DNA from: Myxococcales bacterium
Lineage (GTDB): Bacteria > Myxococcota_A > Polyangia > Fen-1088
Assembly: GCA_003157775.1 (NCBI GenBank)
Contig: PMKP01000355.1
Location: forward strand, 1-33,250
Reading direction: 5' to 3'
DNA: 33,250 nt
The translations under genes were made by a program, and so were the position numbers. Of this stretch, positions 17,395 through 27,600 are shown piece after piece (position 1 is the stretch's first letter; every line of letters starts with the position of its first letter). The notes under the pieces are model-generated. The model ran no database searches, was not told the DNA's origin, and saw only the letters and a list, made by a program, of their open reading frames with translations.

Positions 17395-18514
17395 TGCCGA
17401 CGACGCGGCGATAGACCGCGTGATAGCGCTCCACTGCCGGTTCAAGCTGGAAGTGCGTCTCGGCCCGACTTCGTGCTGCGCGTGACATTCGCGCGTGGAG
17501 ATTCTCGTCGGTGAGGAGACGGCGTACCTGCTTCGCCATCTCGTCCGGATTTCCCACCGGAGCCAAGAAGCCGGTCTCGCCGTCCAGCACGACCTCGGGC
17601 AGACCGCCCACGTTCGAGGCCACCACGGGTACGCCACAAGCCATTGCCTCCAGCGCACCCAGGCCGAAACTCTCGGTCTCGCTGGGCAGCAGGAACACGT
17701 CGCTCCCCTGCAAGACCTCCGCCACGTCCGCGCCCTCGCCGAAGAACTTCACAGCGCCTGCCAGCCCGAGAGAATGGACCAACCCATCGACGCGTGGGCG
17801 TTCCGGGCCATCGCCGACCAAGTGCAACTTCACTGGCATCTCGCCGCGCACGCGCGCGAAGATCCGCACGACGTCTTCGACCCGCTTGAGCGGACGAAAA
17901 TTGGAAACGTGGGTGAGAACCCGCTCGGCGGACGCGATCTCACGACGAACCACGCGAAAGCGCTGGGTGTCGACGAAGTTCGGAATCACTTCAATGCTGG
18001 TCTCGCGTGGCAGGCCGAGGTTGCAGAAGGCCTGCTCCGCCAACCAACGCGAGGGAGCGGTGATGGCATCTCCGGCCAGAACCGCAAAGCGCGTGAGCGA
18101 CGAGAATTTCGGATTCGCGCCAATGCGGGTGACGTCCGTGCCATGCAGGGTAATCAGGACTTTGGGAGCGACAGCGCCCAGAACCTGGCGGGCCAGATAG
18201 GCGCCGAGCGCATGGGGAACGGCGTAGTGAACGTGAAGAAGGTCCAGGCGTTCCGCTTGCGCCACCTCGATCATCTCGGCTGCCAAAGCCAGGGCATACG
18301 AACGCTCTGCCGGCACGGGATAGTCGAGGGCTGCGACAGCGTGAAACGAGATGTTGGGACAGGAAAGGTCGAGGCGTGCGGGTGGCTTGTCACTGAAAAA
18401 CGCAACCCGGTGGCCCCGCCGCGCCATTGACATTCCAGTCTCGGATGCGATCACGCCGCTTCCACCAAAGGTTGAAAAGCACGCCACGCCGATGCGCAAT
18501 TGGGCTGCGCTCAT
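17369..18514 (-). CDS. bshA: BshA, N-acetyl-alpha-D-glucosaminyl L-malate synthase (GT4)
   Basis: LRIGVACFSTFGGSGVIASETGMSMARRGHRVAFFS...LLHVHYAVPHALGAYLARQ...TLHGTDVTRIGANPKF...VIPNFVDTQRF. Confidence 0.9.
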   Translation of the reverse strand: MSAAQLRIGVACFSTFGGSGVIASETGMSMARRGHRVAFFSDKPPARLDLSCPNISFHAVAALDYPVPAERSYALALAAEMIEVAQAERLDLLHVHYAVPHALGAYLARQVLGAVAPKVLITLHGTDVTRIGANPKFSSLTRFAVLAGDAITAPSRWLAEQAFCNLGLPRETSIEVIPNFVDTQRFRVVRREIASAERVLTHVSNFRPLKRVEDVVRIFARVRGEMPVKLHLVGDGPERPRVDGLVHSLGLAGAVKFFGEGADVAEVLQGSDVFLLPSETESFGLGALEAMACGVPVVASNVGGLPEVVLDGETGFLAPVGNPDEMAKQVRRLLTDENLHARMSRAARSRAETHFQLEPAVERYHAVYRRVVGTRASSSTR

Positions 18515-20142
18515 GGCAGAAGCTCCAGAACGTCCGTGGCAAAGGCGCCTGCCTGCTCCAATCCTTCAATCACCAAACGCTTGCAAACCGGAACGCCCAA
18601 GCGGCCGGCCAGCCAGGGCCAACCATAGAAGCGCTCTTGCGCGACACCGCCGGGATAAAGGACCATCTCAAGCTGATGAATCCTTCGCTGTGTGGTTTCA
18701 TCGCCCTCGACCAAATCGTGTGCGTAGCGCCCAATGAGCTGTTCCAGGGCATGGGCCACACTGCCCCGCGTGCGCTGCGCGGGCCGGCGCAAATGCTCGC
18801 GAGTGGCAGAAATGGCCGATGTGATTTCGTCGACGGCCGGCAGAATCTGCCTTGCGACTCGATCGCGCAACTCTTGCGGATCAGGAGAGCCGGCGGGGCG
18901 CGCTGGATGGAGCCGGGCACGGAGCTCATGCGCAGGTTGCGCCAGATCGGAAGCTCTAAGCCCCGACTGCGCAAGCCAGCGACGCGTGCGAGCGTCCACG
19001 CAACGAAAACGCGCGCGGGAAACCAGTAGCGGCGGCACAACCCCAAAGTGATGGTAGAGCGGGCCTAGCTCGGCGAAGTAGTTGATCTCGCCCGGACCAC
19101 CAACATAGGCCGCGGTTGGCAGCAGCGCGTCCTGCACGATGGGGCGCAAGAGCGCGGAAGTGGAAAAGCGCAGCGGCTCGCGCGCAAGCAGGTCGAGCAA
19201 TTCGGCGTGGGTTACGGTTTGTGTAGTCCCAGCCAAAGCCCACTCCGTGGCACCTTCGCGTGCGCTCTTCTGCAGACGAAAGCGCGGCCCGGCCGCGCTG
19301 CCTTGGTGAAAGAACACCAGCGCGCAAGAGCGAACCGGAACCTGCGTGGCAAATCCCGCAGTGCAAAGCGCGGCCTGGCGGTCCTGCAAATGCCGTTCGA
19401 TCAATTCCGCATCTTCGATGCATGATCGGTAGATAGGCGCAGCCAGGGACGCCACGCGCGCGTCGCGCGGATCGAGAAGGATCAACCCCTCGTCGGCGAA
19501 AAGCGTGGCCAACACTCCGGAAAACGCCGCTGCGAGCGATCGCCCAGGCCGATATTGTGCCCGCAAGAGCGCCAACACCTCTTCTGCCCCTGGCTGGCCA
19601 TCGAGCAAAGAACCCAGCTTGTCGAGCACAGCATCGATCTCCGCCCCCAAGCACCGGTACGCCACCGACACGCGAGACTCGGCCTCGCTGCCCTCCGACA
19701 GCTCAAGCTGCACGGGTTGCCCATCCGATCCGGCCACGGCGCAGGTGCGGATCTCAGCGAAGTCGTGGTCCTCGGTTTGCAGCCAGAAGAGCGGCACGCA
19801 GCGGATCCCAGACTCGGCCTCGATGGCCCGCGCCACGACCACCGCCGAGGCTGCCTTGTAGAATGTGTAGAGCGGGCCGAGGAACAGTCCCACCTGTTGC
19901 CCTGTTGCCACCACCGCCACGCCGCCTTCTGCCAGGGCTTCCAGACTTGCCTGGCGGGCTGCGCTCGCGGGCAAGGCAGCTTGTTGCTCGCGCAGGACCT
20001 CCAGCAGAGCGGCTGGCACCCTGCGACCAGCCGCGAGCCGGGCCACCCTTTGCCGTTCGGCCGGGTCGCGAAAGCCTGACGCAAAAAACGCGTGTGCAGC
20101 AGGCTCACCTGCGAGGTAGGAATCAGAGAATGCGCGGCCCAC
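18511..20142 (-). CDS. bshC: BshC, putative bacillithiol cysteine-adding enzyme (GTG start inferred)
   Basis: SYLAGEPAAHAFFASGFRDP...VVATGQQVGLFLGPLYTFYKAASAVVVARAIEAESGIRCVPLFWLQTEDHDFAEI; 4-nt overlap (ATGA) with bshA. Confidence 0.9.
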   Translation of the reverse strand: MGRAFSDSYLAGEPAAHAFFASGFRDPAERQRVARLAAGRRVPAALLEVLREQQAALPASAARQASLEALAEGGVAVVATGQQVGLFLGPLYTFYKAASAVVVARAIEAESGIRCVPLFWLQTEDHDFAEIRTCAVAGSDGQPVQLELSEGSEAESRVSVAYRCLGAEIDAVLDKLGSLLDGQPGAEEVLALLRAQYRPGRSLAAAFSGVLATLFADEGLILLDPRDARVASLAAPIYRSCIEDAELIERHLQDRQAALCTAGFATQVPVRSCALVFFHQGSAAGPRFRLQKSAREGATEWALAGTTQTVTHAELLDLLAREPLRFSTSALLRPIVQDALLPTAAYVGGPGEINYFAELGPLYHHFGVVPPLLVSRARFRCVDARTRRWLAQSGLRASDLAQPAHELRARLHPARPAGSPDPQELRDRVARQILPAVDEITSAISATREHLRRPAQRTRGSVAHALEQLIGRYAHDLVEGDETTQRRIHQLEMVLYPGGVAQERFYGWPWLAGRLGVPVCKRLVIEGLEQAGAFATDVLELLP

Positions 20143-22724
20143 TTTTGCCGTTGAGTATACTCGGCGGGAATCCCTCGCGCCGGGCAGGCTTCGGCTTTTT
20201 CCTCCCCCTCCTGGTTTTGTCCATGACCACTCTTTTACCCAACGTCGCCCAGGCTGGCCCGACAGAATTGGATAGTGCGCAGATCCAACTGGCCCTGCGC
20301 AAGCTCGGCGTGGTGGGCAGCGTGCTCTACATCGGCGCGCACCCCGATGACGAGAACACCAACCTGCTCGCCTACCTTGCCAACCACGCGCTCTTGCGCA
20401 CGGCGTATCTGTCACTCACGCGCGGCGATGGGGGACAAAACCTGATCGGCGCAGAGCAGGGAGCGGAGTTGGGTGTGATCCGCACGCAGGAACTGCTCGC
20501 CGCGCGCCGAATTGATGGGGCGGAACAGTTCTTCACTCGTGCGCGCGACTTTGGCTACTCGAAGACCCCTGAAGAAACCTTGCGCATCTGGGGCAAGGAC
20601 GCTGTGCTGGCCGACGTGGTTTGGGTCATCCGGCGTTTTCGGCCTGACATCATCATCACCCGCTTTTCCCCCGAGCTGGCCGACACGCACGGGCACCACA
20701 CGGCCTCGGCGCAGCTCGCGGTTGAGGCATTTCGGGCAGCCGCGACCCCGACACGTTTCCCGGAGCAACTCGGGCAGGGAGTGCGCCCCTGGCAAGCGCA
20801 GCGACTGCTTTGGAACCGCTCTTCGTGGAGCATCAAGCCGGGGGAAGACTTGTCGAAGTTTCTCAGCCTGGATGTGGGCAAGTACAACCCGCTCTTGGGG
20901 CTTTCCTACGGCGAGATGGCGGCGGACAGCCGCAGCATGCACAAGAGCCAAGGCTTTGGCGTGGCACGCGCGCGCGGGCCCATCGTCGAGTACTTCAAGC
21001 TCCTGGACCAGGCGCCTTCCTCTCCTTCGCTCGCCGGCAGCGTGCTGGGTGGGATCGACTTCTCCTGGTCGCGCATCAAGGACAGCAGCGAGGTTGCACG
21101 CCTGGTTGAACGAGCGGCTCGCCAATTTGTGCCTGCGACGCCGCACAAGATCATCCCAATCCTTTTGCAGTTGGATAAAGCGCTGGACTTTATCCCCGAT
21201 GCGTACTGGCGCACACACAAGGAGGACCAGGTGCGCGAGTTGGTCTTGGCTTGTGCAGGACTCTTTATTGAAGCGACCGCCGCCGATTTTCGTGCCGTGC
21301 CGGGCGAGACCGTGGACGTGACGGCGACGGCCATCAATCGCTCGCCCGCCGAGTTCGCTCTGCGCGAAATTCGCCTACCAGACTCCGTCATCCCGATGAG
21401 GATAGGCTCGCTCGCTTCGTTTGAGGTGAAGCGAGCCATCCGCGTCCCAAACACCGCGGCTCTGACCACTCCCTACTGGCTGGTCGCGCCGCCGGAGCCA
21501 GGACTCTTCCGTGTCGAAGATCCCACGCTCGTCGGCATGCCTGAGGCCCCTGCGCCGCTCGCCGTCGAGTTCGTGCTGGTCTCCCCCATCTCCACGCTGA
21601 CCGTGAAACGGCCTATCACCTTCAAGTGGACCGATCCGGTTGCAGGCGAGTGCTATCGTCCCCTCGAAGTTACACCCCCGATACTAGTGCGGCCTGCAAG
21701 CACCATGTTGGTCTTGCCCAATGGAGAGCCGCGAACCTTGGGCGTCCGCCTCACCGCAGTGGCCGCACCAATCTCGGGCAGCTTGCGTCCCGAGATCCCA
21801 GCCGGCTGGTCGGTAGCGCCCACCAGCGCCCCCTTCGAACTGGCCGCCAAAGGGGACGAGAAGGAAATTCTTTTCCACATTCAGCCATCGCCGAAGATGG
21901 GCCAGCAGGTTTATGCAAGAGTTGTCTTGCATTTCGTGGCTGAGGTTGGTGGAGGCCGCTTCTCTCTCGGCCAAATTCGCATTGAACACGCCCACATTCC
22001 CATGCAGACGATTCTTGCCAACGCCGACGTGCAGTTGTCCGCCTTTCCGCTGGAACGGAAAGGAACCCGAATTGGCTACCTTCCCGGGCCTGGCGACGAG
22101 ATCCCCGCCAGCCTTCGCCAAGCCGGCTACATGGTGACGGTCATCAGCGACCCGGTACTGGCAGACGCGGCCGCGAGCCAAAGCGCTGCCGCTTTCGCCG
22201 ATTTCGACGCCGTCGTGACCGGCGTGCGCGCCTTCAACAGCAATGCGCGGGTACGTGCAGCCTACCGGGCCCTGTTGGCCTATGTTCAGTCCGGTGGAAC
22301 GTTGGTCGTCCAGTACAACACCAATAATCGCCTGAGCCCGCTCCACACACCCATTGGTCCCTTCCCTTTCGAGATCGGCCACGAGCGCGTGACTGACGAA
22401 GATGCGCCGGTCACCTTCACCTCGCCCGCCCATTCCATCCTCAACTACCCCAACAAGATTACCGAACACGATTTCCAAGGCTGGCTGCAAGAGCGCGGCC
22501 TCTACTTTGCGTCCAATTGGGATGCGCGCTATCAAACTATGGTCTCCATGAGTGACCCCGGCGAGCCTGCCCTGCCTGGTGGCATTTTGGTCGCGCGGTA
22601 TGGAAAGGGAACCTTCATCTACACCGGGTTGGCATTCTTTCGGCAATTGCCCGCGGGCGTGCCGGGCGCTTTCCGCCTGTTCGCCAATCTTCTCGCCGGC
22701 GCCACGGAGTCTCATGGCAAGTGA
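20130..22724 (+). CDS. Large exported PIG-L (LmbE-like) family deacetylase with C-terminal extension (start uncertain: ATG 20130 or TTG 20151)
   Basis: Hydrophobic leader; 'VGSVLYIGAHPDDENTNLLAYLANHALLRTAYLSLTRGDGGQNLIGAEQGAELGVIRTQELLAARRIDGAEQFFTRARDFGYSKTPEE...' with AHPDDE zinc motif and later HGHHTASAQLA. Confidence 0.85.
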   Translation: MRGPLLPLSILGGNPSRRAGFGFFLPLLVLSMTTLLPNVAQAGPTELDSAQIQLALRKLGVVGSVLYIGAHPDDENTNLLAYLANHALLRTAYLSLTRGDGGQNLIGAEQGAELGVIRTQELLAARRIDGAEQFFTRARDFGYSKTPEETLRIWGKDAVLADVVWVIRRFRPDIIITRFSPELADTHGHHTASAQLAVEAFRAAATPTRFPEQLGQGVRPWQAQRLLWNRSSWSIKPGEDLSKFLSLDVGKYNPLLGLSYGEMAADSRSMHKSQGFGVARARGPIVEYFKLLDQAPSSPSLAGSVLGGIDFSWSRIKDSSEVARLVERAARQFVPATPHKIIPILLQLDKALDFIPDAYWRTHKEDQVRELVLACAGLFIEATAADFRAVPGETVDVTATAINRSPAEFALREIRLPDSVIPMRIGSLASFEVKRAIRVPNTAALTTPYWLVAPPEPGLFRVEDPTLVGMPEAPAPLAVEFVLVSPISTLTVKRPITFKWTDPVAGECYRPLEVTPPILVRPASTMLVLPNGEPRTLGVRLTAVAAPISGSLRPEIPAGWSVAPTSAPFELAAKGDEKEILFHIQPSPKMGQQVYARVVLHFVAEVGGGRFSLGQIRIEHAHIPMQTILANADVQLSAFPLERKGTRIGYLPGPGDEIPASLRQAGYMVTVISDPVLADAAASQSAAAFADFDAVVTGVRAFNSNARVRAAYRALLAYVQSGGTLVVQYNTNNRLSPLHTPIGPFPFEIGHERVTDEDAPVTFTSPAHSILNYPNKITEHDFQGWLQERGLYFASNWDARYQTMVSMSDPGEPALPGGILVARYGKGTFIYTGLAFFRQLPAGVPGAFRLFANLLAGATESHGK

Positions 22725-22857
22725 GCCCGAGCTAGCGCGCCGGGAACTTCATGCGGCGCCACCCTTTCTGACCTGGACCGGCCTCTACTGGGTTGTGGCC
22801 GGCGCACTCCTGGCCGAGATAGTGCTTTTCATAGCCCTCACCCTTGCCTACCGATGA
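22714..22857 (+). CDS. 47-aa single-TM small membrane protein
   Basis: MASEPELARRELHAAPPFLTWTGLYWVVAGALLAEIVLFIALTLAYR*; overlaps the PIG-L stop and ends in an ATGA overlap with the symporter. Confidence 0.7.
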   Translation: MASEPELARRELHAAPPFLTWTGLYWVVAGALLAEIVLFIALTLAYR

Positions 22858-24557
22858 GTTCACTCGACTGGCTGGTTCTCCTCGGCACCCTGGGCGGCAT
22901 TGTGGCGTACGGGGTGTACAGGACGCGTGGCAGGCAGGACATGGCTACCTATCTGCGAGGGGGCTACCAGGAAAAGTGGCACACCATCGGCTTGTCAGTG
23001 ATGGCAACCCAGGCCAGCGCGGTGACCTTCTTGTCAACCCCCGGCCAGGCATACCAAGACGGAATGGGCTTCGTGCAGTTCTACTTCGGCCTGCCACTGG
23101 CCATGATCGTGCTATCAGTCGCCTTCATTCCTCGCTATTTCCAGCTTCGGGTCTACACCGCCTACGAGTTTCTTGAGAGCCGCTTCGATCGCAAGACCCG
23201 CCAGTTGGCGGCGTTCCTGTTCTTGCTCCTGCGCGGACTTTCCGCTGGCATCACCATCTACGCGCCCGCCATCATCTTGTCCTCGGTTCTTGGCTGGCCG
23301 CTTCGCCTCACCTGCTTGTGCATGGGGGCCATGGTGATCCTGTACACGGTCGCGGGGGGCACGCGGGCCGTCAGTCAGACCCAGAAGCATCAGATGGTCG
23401 TAATGCTGGGCGGGATGGTGGTCGCATTCATCGTCATCGTGATGCGCTTGCCGGCAACGGTTTCCCTGCGCAACGCCTTTCACATCGCGGGCACCCTGGG
23501 CAAGTTGAACGTCATCGATTTTTCTGCCGATCCGAGCCGGCGCTACACCCTTTGGTCCGGCTTGCTGGGAGGTTTCTTCCTGGCCACGGCCTACTTCGGG
23601 ACCGACCAGTCGCAGGTACAACGCTACCTCGCGGGCCAATCCATCACTCAAAGCCGCTTGGGCCTGCTCTTCAATGGCCTGGTCAAGGTTCCCATGCAGT
23701 TTCTCGTCCTGCTGGTTGGCGTGATGGTTTTCGTTTTCTACCAATTCAATCTGCCACCGATCTTTTTCAATCAGCCGGAACTCGCCCGCGTCTATCGAAC
23801 TCCCCACGCGGCCCACGCAGCCGCGCTTGAACGCGACCACCAGGCCGCCTTCGGGCGCAAGCGCGCCGAAATCGAGCGCCTCGACGCTGCCTTGAACCGG
23901 CACGACGAAGAGTCTATCGCTGCCGCCGAGAAAGCGGTGCGCGCTAGCGAAGCGGACTCCGCATCCATCCGCGCTGAGATGAGGCAAGTCCTCGCCACTG
24001 CCCTGCCCCACCCCGCGACCAAGGATGCAGACTACGTGTTCTTGTCTTTCGTTATGCACAACCTTCCGCGTGGAATCGTGGGCTTGCTTCTTGCCGTCAT
24101 CTTCTGCGCAGCTATGTCCGCCGTTGCCAGTGAACTATCGTCGCTGGCCTCGACCACGGTCATCGATTTCTACCGACGCAGCCTGTGCAAGAACGCCAGC
24201 GATGCGCACTACGTCCGCGCCGCGCGCTGGTTCACCGCAGGCTGGGGCATCTTGGCTTTGCTTTTCGCCACCTTTGCTTCACTGCTCGACAACCTCATCC
24301 AAGCGGTCAATATTCTTGGCTCGCTTTTCTACGGCACGGTGCTGGGCATTTTCGCTGTGGCGTTCTTCCTGCGCCGGGTGCAGGGAACCGCCGTGTTCCT
24401 CGCCGCGCTCCTCTCCGAGGCGCTCGTCCTCTTCCTCTTCCTACGAACCAACGTCAGCTTTCTTTGGTACAACGTCGTCGGTTGCGCAGCCGTGATGCTT
24501 ATTTCTGCGACCGCGACCAAATTGCCAGGTCTTTGCACTCCTCGCAGTCCGGGTTGA
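22854..24557 (+). CDS. Sodium:solute symporter (SSS) family transporter
   Basis: MSSLDWLVLLGTLGGIVAYGVYRTRGRQDMATYLRGGYQEKWHTIGLSVMATQASAVTFLSTPGQAYQDGMGFVQFYFGLPLAMI; multiple TM helices, SSS motifs. Confidence 0.9.
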   Translation: MSSLDWLVLLGTLGGIVAYGVYRTRGRQDMATYLRGGYQEKWHTIGLSVMATQASAVTFLSTPGQAYQDGMGFVQFYFGLPLAMIVLSVAFIPRYFQLRVYTAYEFLESRFDRKTRQLAAFLFLLLRGLSAGITIYAPAIILSSVLGWPLRLTCLCMGAMVILYTVAGGTRAVSQTQKHQMVVMLGGMVVAFIVIVMRLPATVSLRNAFHIAGTLGKLNVIDFSADPSRRYTLWSGLLGGFFLATAYFGTDQSQVQRYLAGQSITQSRLGLLFNGLVKVPMQFLVLLVGVMVFVFYQFNLPPIFFNQPELARVYRTPHAAHAAALERDHQAAFGRKRAEIERLDAALNRHDEESIAAAEKAVRASEADSASIRAEMRQVLATALPHPATKDADYVFLSFVMHNLPRGIVGLLLAVIFCAAMSAVASELSSLASTTVIDFYRRSLCKNASDAHYVRAARWFTAGWGILALLFATFASLLDNLIQAVNILGSLFYGTVLGIFAVAFFLRRVQGTAVFLAALLSEALVLFLFLRTNVSFLWYNVVGCAAVMLISATATKLPGLCTPRSPG

Positions 24558-24681
24558 TCTGGTGGCGGTCTTGGTCGGGAATCTTGAAGCACTCAACCAG
24601 TGCCACGTGCACGCCGTCGAGGATGGCCCGCCGATAGGCAACCGAGTGGCCGTGCAGGACGTCGATTTGAACCAGCGGCAT
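24499..24681 (-). CDS. Tautomerase-family (4-oxalocrotonate tautomerase-like) protein, apparently truncated
   Basis: MPLVQIDVLHGHSVAYRRAILDGVHVALVECFKIPDQDRHQ with catalytic Pro1; last ~18 aa are antisense to the symporter 3' end and do not resemble tautomerase. Confidence 0.6.
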   Translation of the reverse strand: MPLVQIDVLHGHSVAYRRAILDGVHVALVECFKIPDQDRHQINPDCEECKDLAIWSRSQK

Positions 24682-24685
24682 GTTT

Positions 24686-27600
24686 CTATGCCGGCTCGCC
24701 GGCGTTCCCACCCGTGCGCATGCGCGCAGTCAGGTTCTGCACCGGCACCAGCTTGTCGCGGGGTTGCCAGACACCGGGCTGCGCGTCGTTGCCGCCGATG
24801 CTCATGCGGCCACTTGCACGTTTGCCGCTGACAGCGTTGTTGAGGAACACCTCCAGACGCCGATTCTGTCCGCCGCTGCCGTCGTAAAACAAACTGACAA
24901 TGGGCATGTCCACCTCGGCTGACACGCGGCCAAACACTGCTGTGGCCACGGTCTCGGGCATGCAGCCAAAGGGCGCGCAGTTGACCACCATGGCAGCACC
25001 CTGTTGCGCGAACTTGATGGCACGGCCGATTGACAACTTGCCTTCGCCGCCACAGTAGAACGCCATGTAGGGGGTGGCCAGTTTCATGCATTCCTGGAAG
25101 GGCGGCTCGTGCCGGTCGTCGAGCAACGGGCTGGCCGCGCGCATGAGCTTCTGCTCCCAATGCCTCATCCAGTGGTAGGTCACAAAGGTGTCGGCCTTGT
25201 CCCACGACATGATGGTCGAGGGGAATTCCTCCATGTAGTTTTCAATTGACGACGTGTAGAGGATCCAGTCGGTAATCGGGATCATCCACGCCTCGCCGCC
25301 AAACATCTCAATGGCGCTGATCACGTCTTCATTGGCGTAGACGTTGTTGCGCACGTAGATCTCGCCCACTATGCCGACCAGGGGTTTGCGCGCTCCCGCC
25401 ACGGGAATGGCAGCGATCTTGCCAATGCCTTCGTGAATGACAGCAGGAAGATCGCCGTCTTTCTCCAGGGCCAGCGCCACCGCATCAGTCACTTCGGCCA
25501 CCACCCGGTCAGTTTCACCGGCGTTGACCTCGTAGGGCCGAACCTTGCACTGGGCCTTGAGGATGATGTCCGCGCAGGCAATCGCCTTGAACAACGAGCG
25601 GCGCATCTGGCTGTCCAGCCCCTGGTAGGCGTTGTTCGAGGCCGGCGCCAGGATGGCCACGTCTTCGAATCCCTCGCGGTCCAGGATCTGGCGGTGCAAG
25701 ACGGTGTACTGGCCGAAGCGGCACGGGCCCTTGGAACTGGGCATGAAGAATGCGTGCCGGCCGCCGGCTGGCTGCTGGCGCAGCGTCTTCAACAACGTCC
25801 CGATGGTGAGCGCGCAGGGCAAGCACTCGGATCCGCGGGTCAGCGAGCGTCCCAGGTCGAACGATTCCTTGTCCTCGTCGGGCAAGGTGCGCGCGTCGTA
25901 GCCGTGTTGCCGAAAGGCCGCCGCGAACAGGCGCGTGCCGAACTGGTGCATGGGCGGGATCCAGATGGTGCGGCCACGCAGATCCGAAGGCTCGATGTGC
26001 TCGCGCGCGCGCCCGCCGCGTTCGGGCCGCGGCCGCCGCAACACATCGAAATACGCCTCCAATCGGGTCATGTACCCGGCGTCGGCGCCGTGCTCGTCCA
26101 GCTCCAGCATGAGCAGCGGCCGGCGCCCCATGATCTCCTCGGCAAAGCTGAGCAGGAAGCTGTCCGGCCCGCAGGAGAAGTTGGTCAGGTACACCACGTC
26201 GAGCAACTCGCTCTCAGCCGCCTGTTCCAGCGCGGTCAGGATCCTCTGGCCGTAGCTCCAAAAGGCGTTCCGGTAGCGCAGACCCAGGCGCCACAGCTCG
26301 GGCCGAAGGAAATCCATGGGCAGGACCGTGCGGCCCATGTCCGCGATCTTCTGCGGCAGACCCAGGTTGGCGCCGCCGTCGTAGTTGTTGTACGGCCTTC
26401 CCACCAGCAGAATCATCTTCTCGTTCTTGGCGGTGGCCTCGGCCAGGATCTTGGCGCCCTCTTCCTGGCAGCGCTCTTCGAAGCCGGCCTGCGCCTGCAG
26501 GCCCGCGCGCCAAGCCCGCCGAATGTCGCGCGACGAGCACCCGAGTGGCCGGGCCAGCTCGTCGGCCAGCGTCTTGATGATGTCCCGCTCGCGCATACGC
26601 ATGTCCACCAAGGGCGAGAGTAAGCGCGAGGCGTCCATGTGGTTCATGGCCAGGGCGCTGCGGCTGCAGGCCGCCGTGCCTTGCACATAGGGGCACACGG
26701 CCGTTCCCGTGGTTTCTTCATTGGCCGGTGTGTTCTTCAGGTGCGGCACGAACACGAAGTCCACTCCGTCGCTGACCGCCAGCTTGGCCACATGGCCGAG
26801 CGCCAGCTTGGCCGGGAAGCAGAAGTCGGCTCCCGCCATGCGCGGGCCCAGCTCGCGGATCTCGTCCGTGGTCTGGCCGGACAGTTGCACGCGCAAGCCC
26901 AGGGTATTGAAGAAACGCTGCCACAGCGGATAGTAGGTGTAGGTCAGAAGGGCCTGCGGAAGACCCACCACCGGCGCGTTATCGGGAACCTTCACCCCGG
27001 CGCCCGCTTCGCGCCACAGACGCTGGCGCAGGCGCAGGGCTCGGTCGAATGGGCTCTTGCGTACCTTTTGCTCGTTGGGATCGCGGCCGCACATATAGCC
27101 CCACGAGGGCGAGCCCTGCACGCCCTCAATGTCGGCAAAGGTTATGGTGCAGTCATTCTGGCAGAGACTGCAGCTTTCTTTGCGCAAAGCGATCTTGCGC
27201 TTGTCGAGATCAAGCCCACGGAAGCGCGATTGGTGCAGGCCCTGCTCCGCCATGGTCTGGCGCACCAGCCGGGCCACGCCGAAGGCGCCCATCACGTGAC
27301 AGTAGGGTGAAACCACCACCTCCACGTCGAGCAGGCGCTCGAACGCGGCCACCAGCGCCTTGTTCCGCGCGGTGGCGCCCTGGAACATGATGCGCTTGCG
27401 GCTGCGGTGGCGGTTGCCCACCACCTTGTTGAGGTAGTTCTTGGCCACCGCGACCATGACCGCGGCCATGGCCTCGGGCCGGCTGGCGCCTGCCTCGATG
27501 AAGCGGCCCACGTCCTGCTCCATGAAGACAGTGCAGCGATCGGTGGCGCGCGGGGGCTTCACCCCCAGCACCGCCTGACCCACCTCCGCCACCTGGTAGC

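Noticed and set aside
19557-20129. N-terminal extension of the PIG-L ORF (Pro/Arg-rich)
   Set aside because: Overlaps antisense to bshC; a plausible signal peptide begins after 20130.
25433-26623. 396-aa plus-strand ORF opposite the activase
   Set aside because: Gln/Arg/Ala-rich antisense reading of a conserved gene; typical high-GC spurious ORF.
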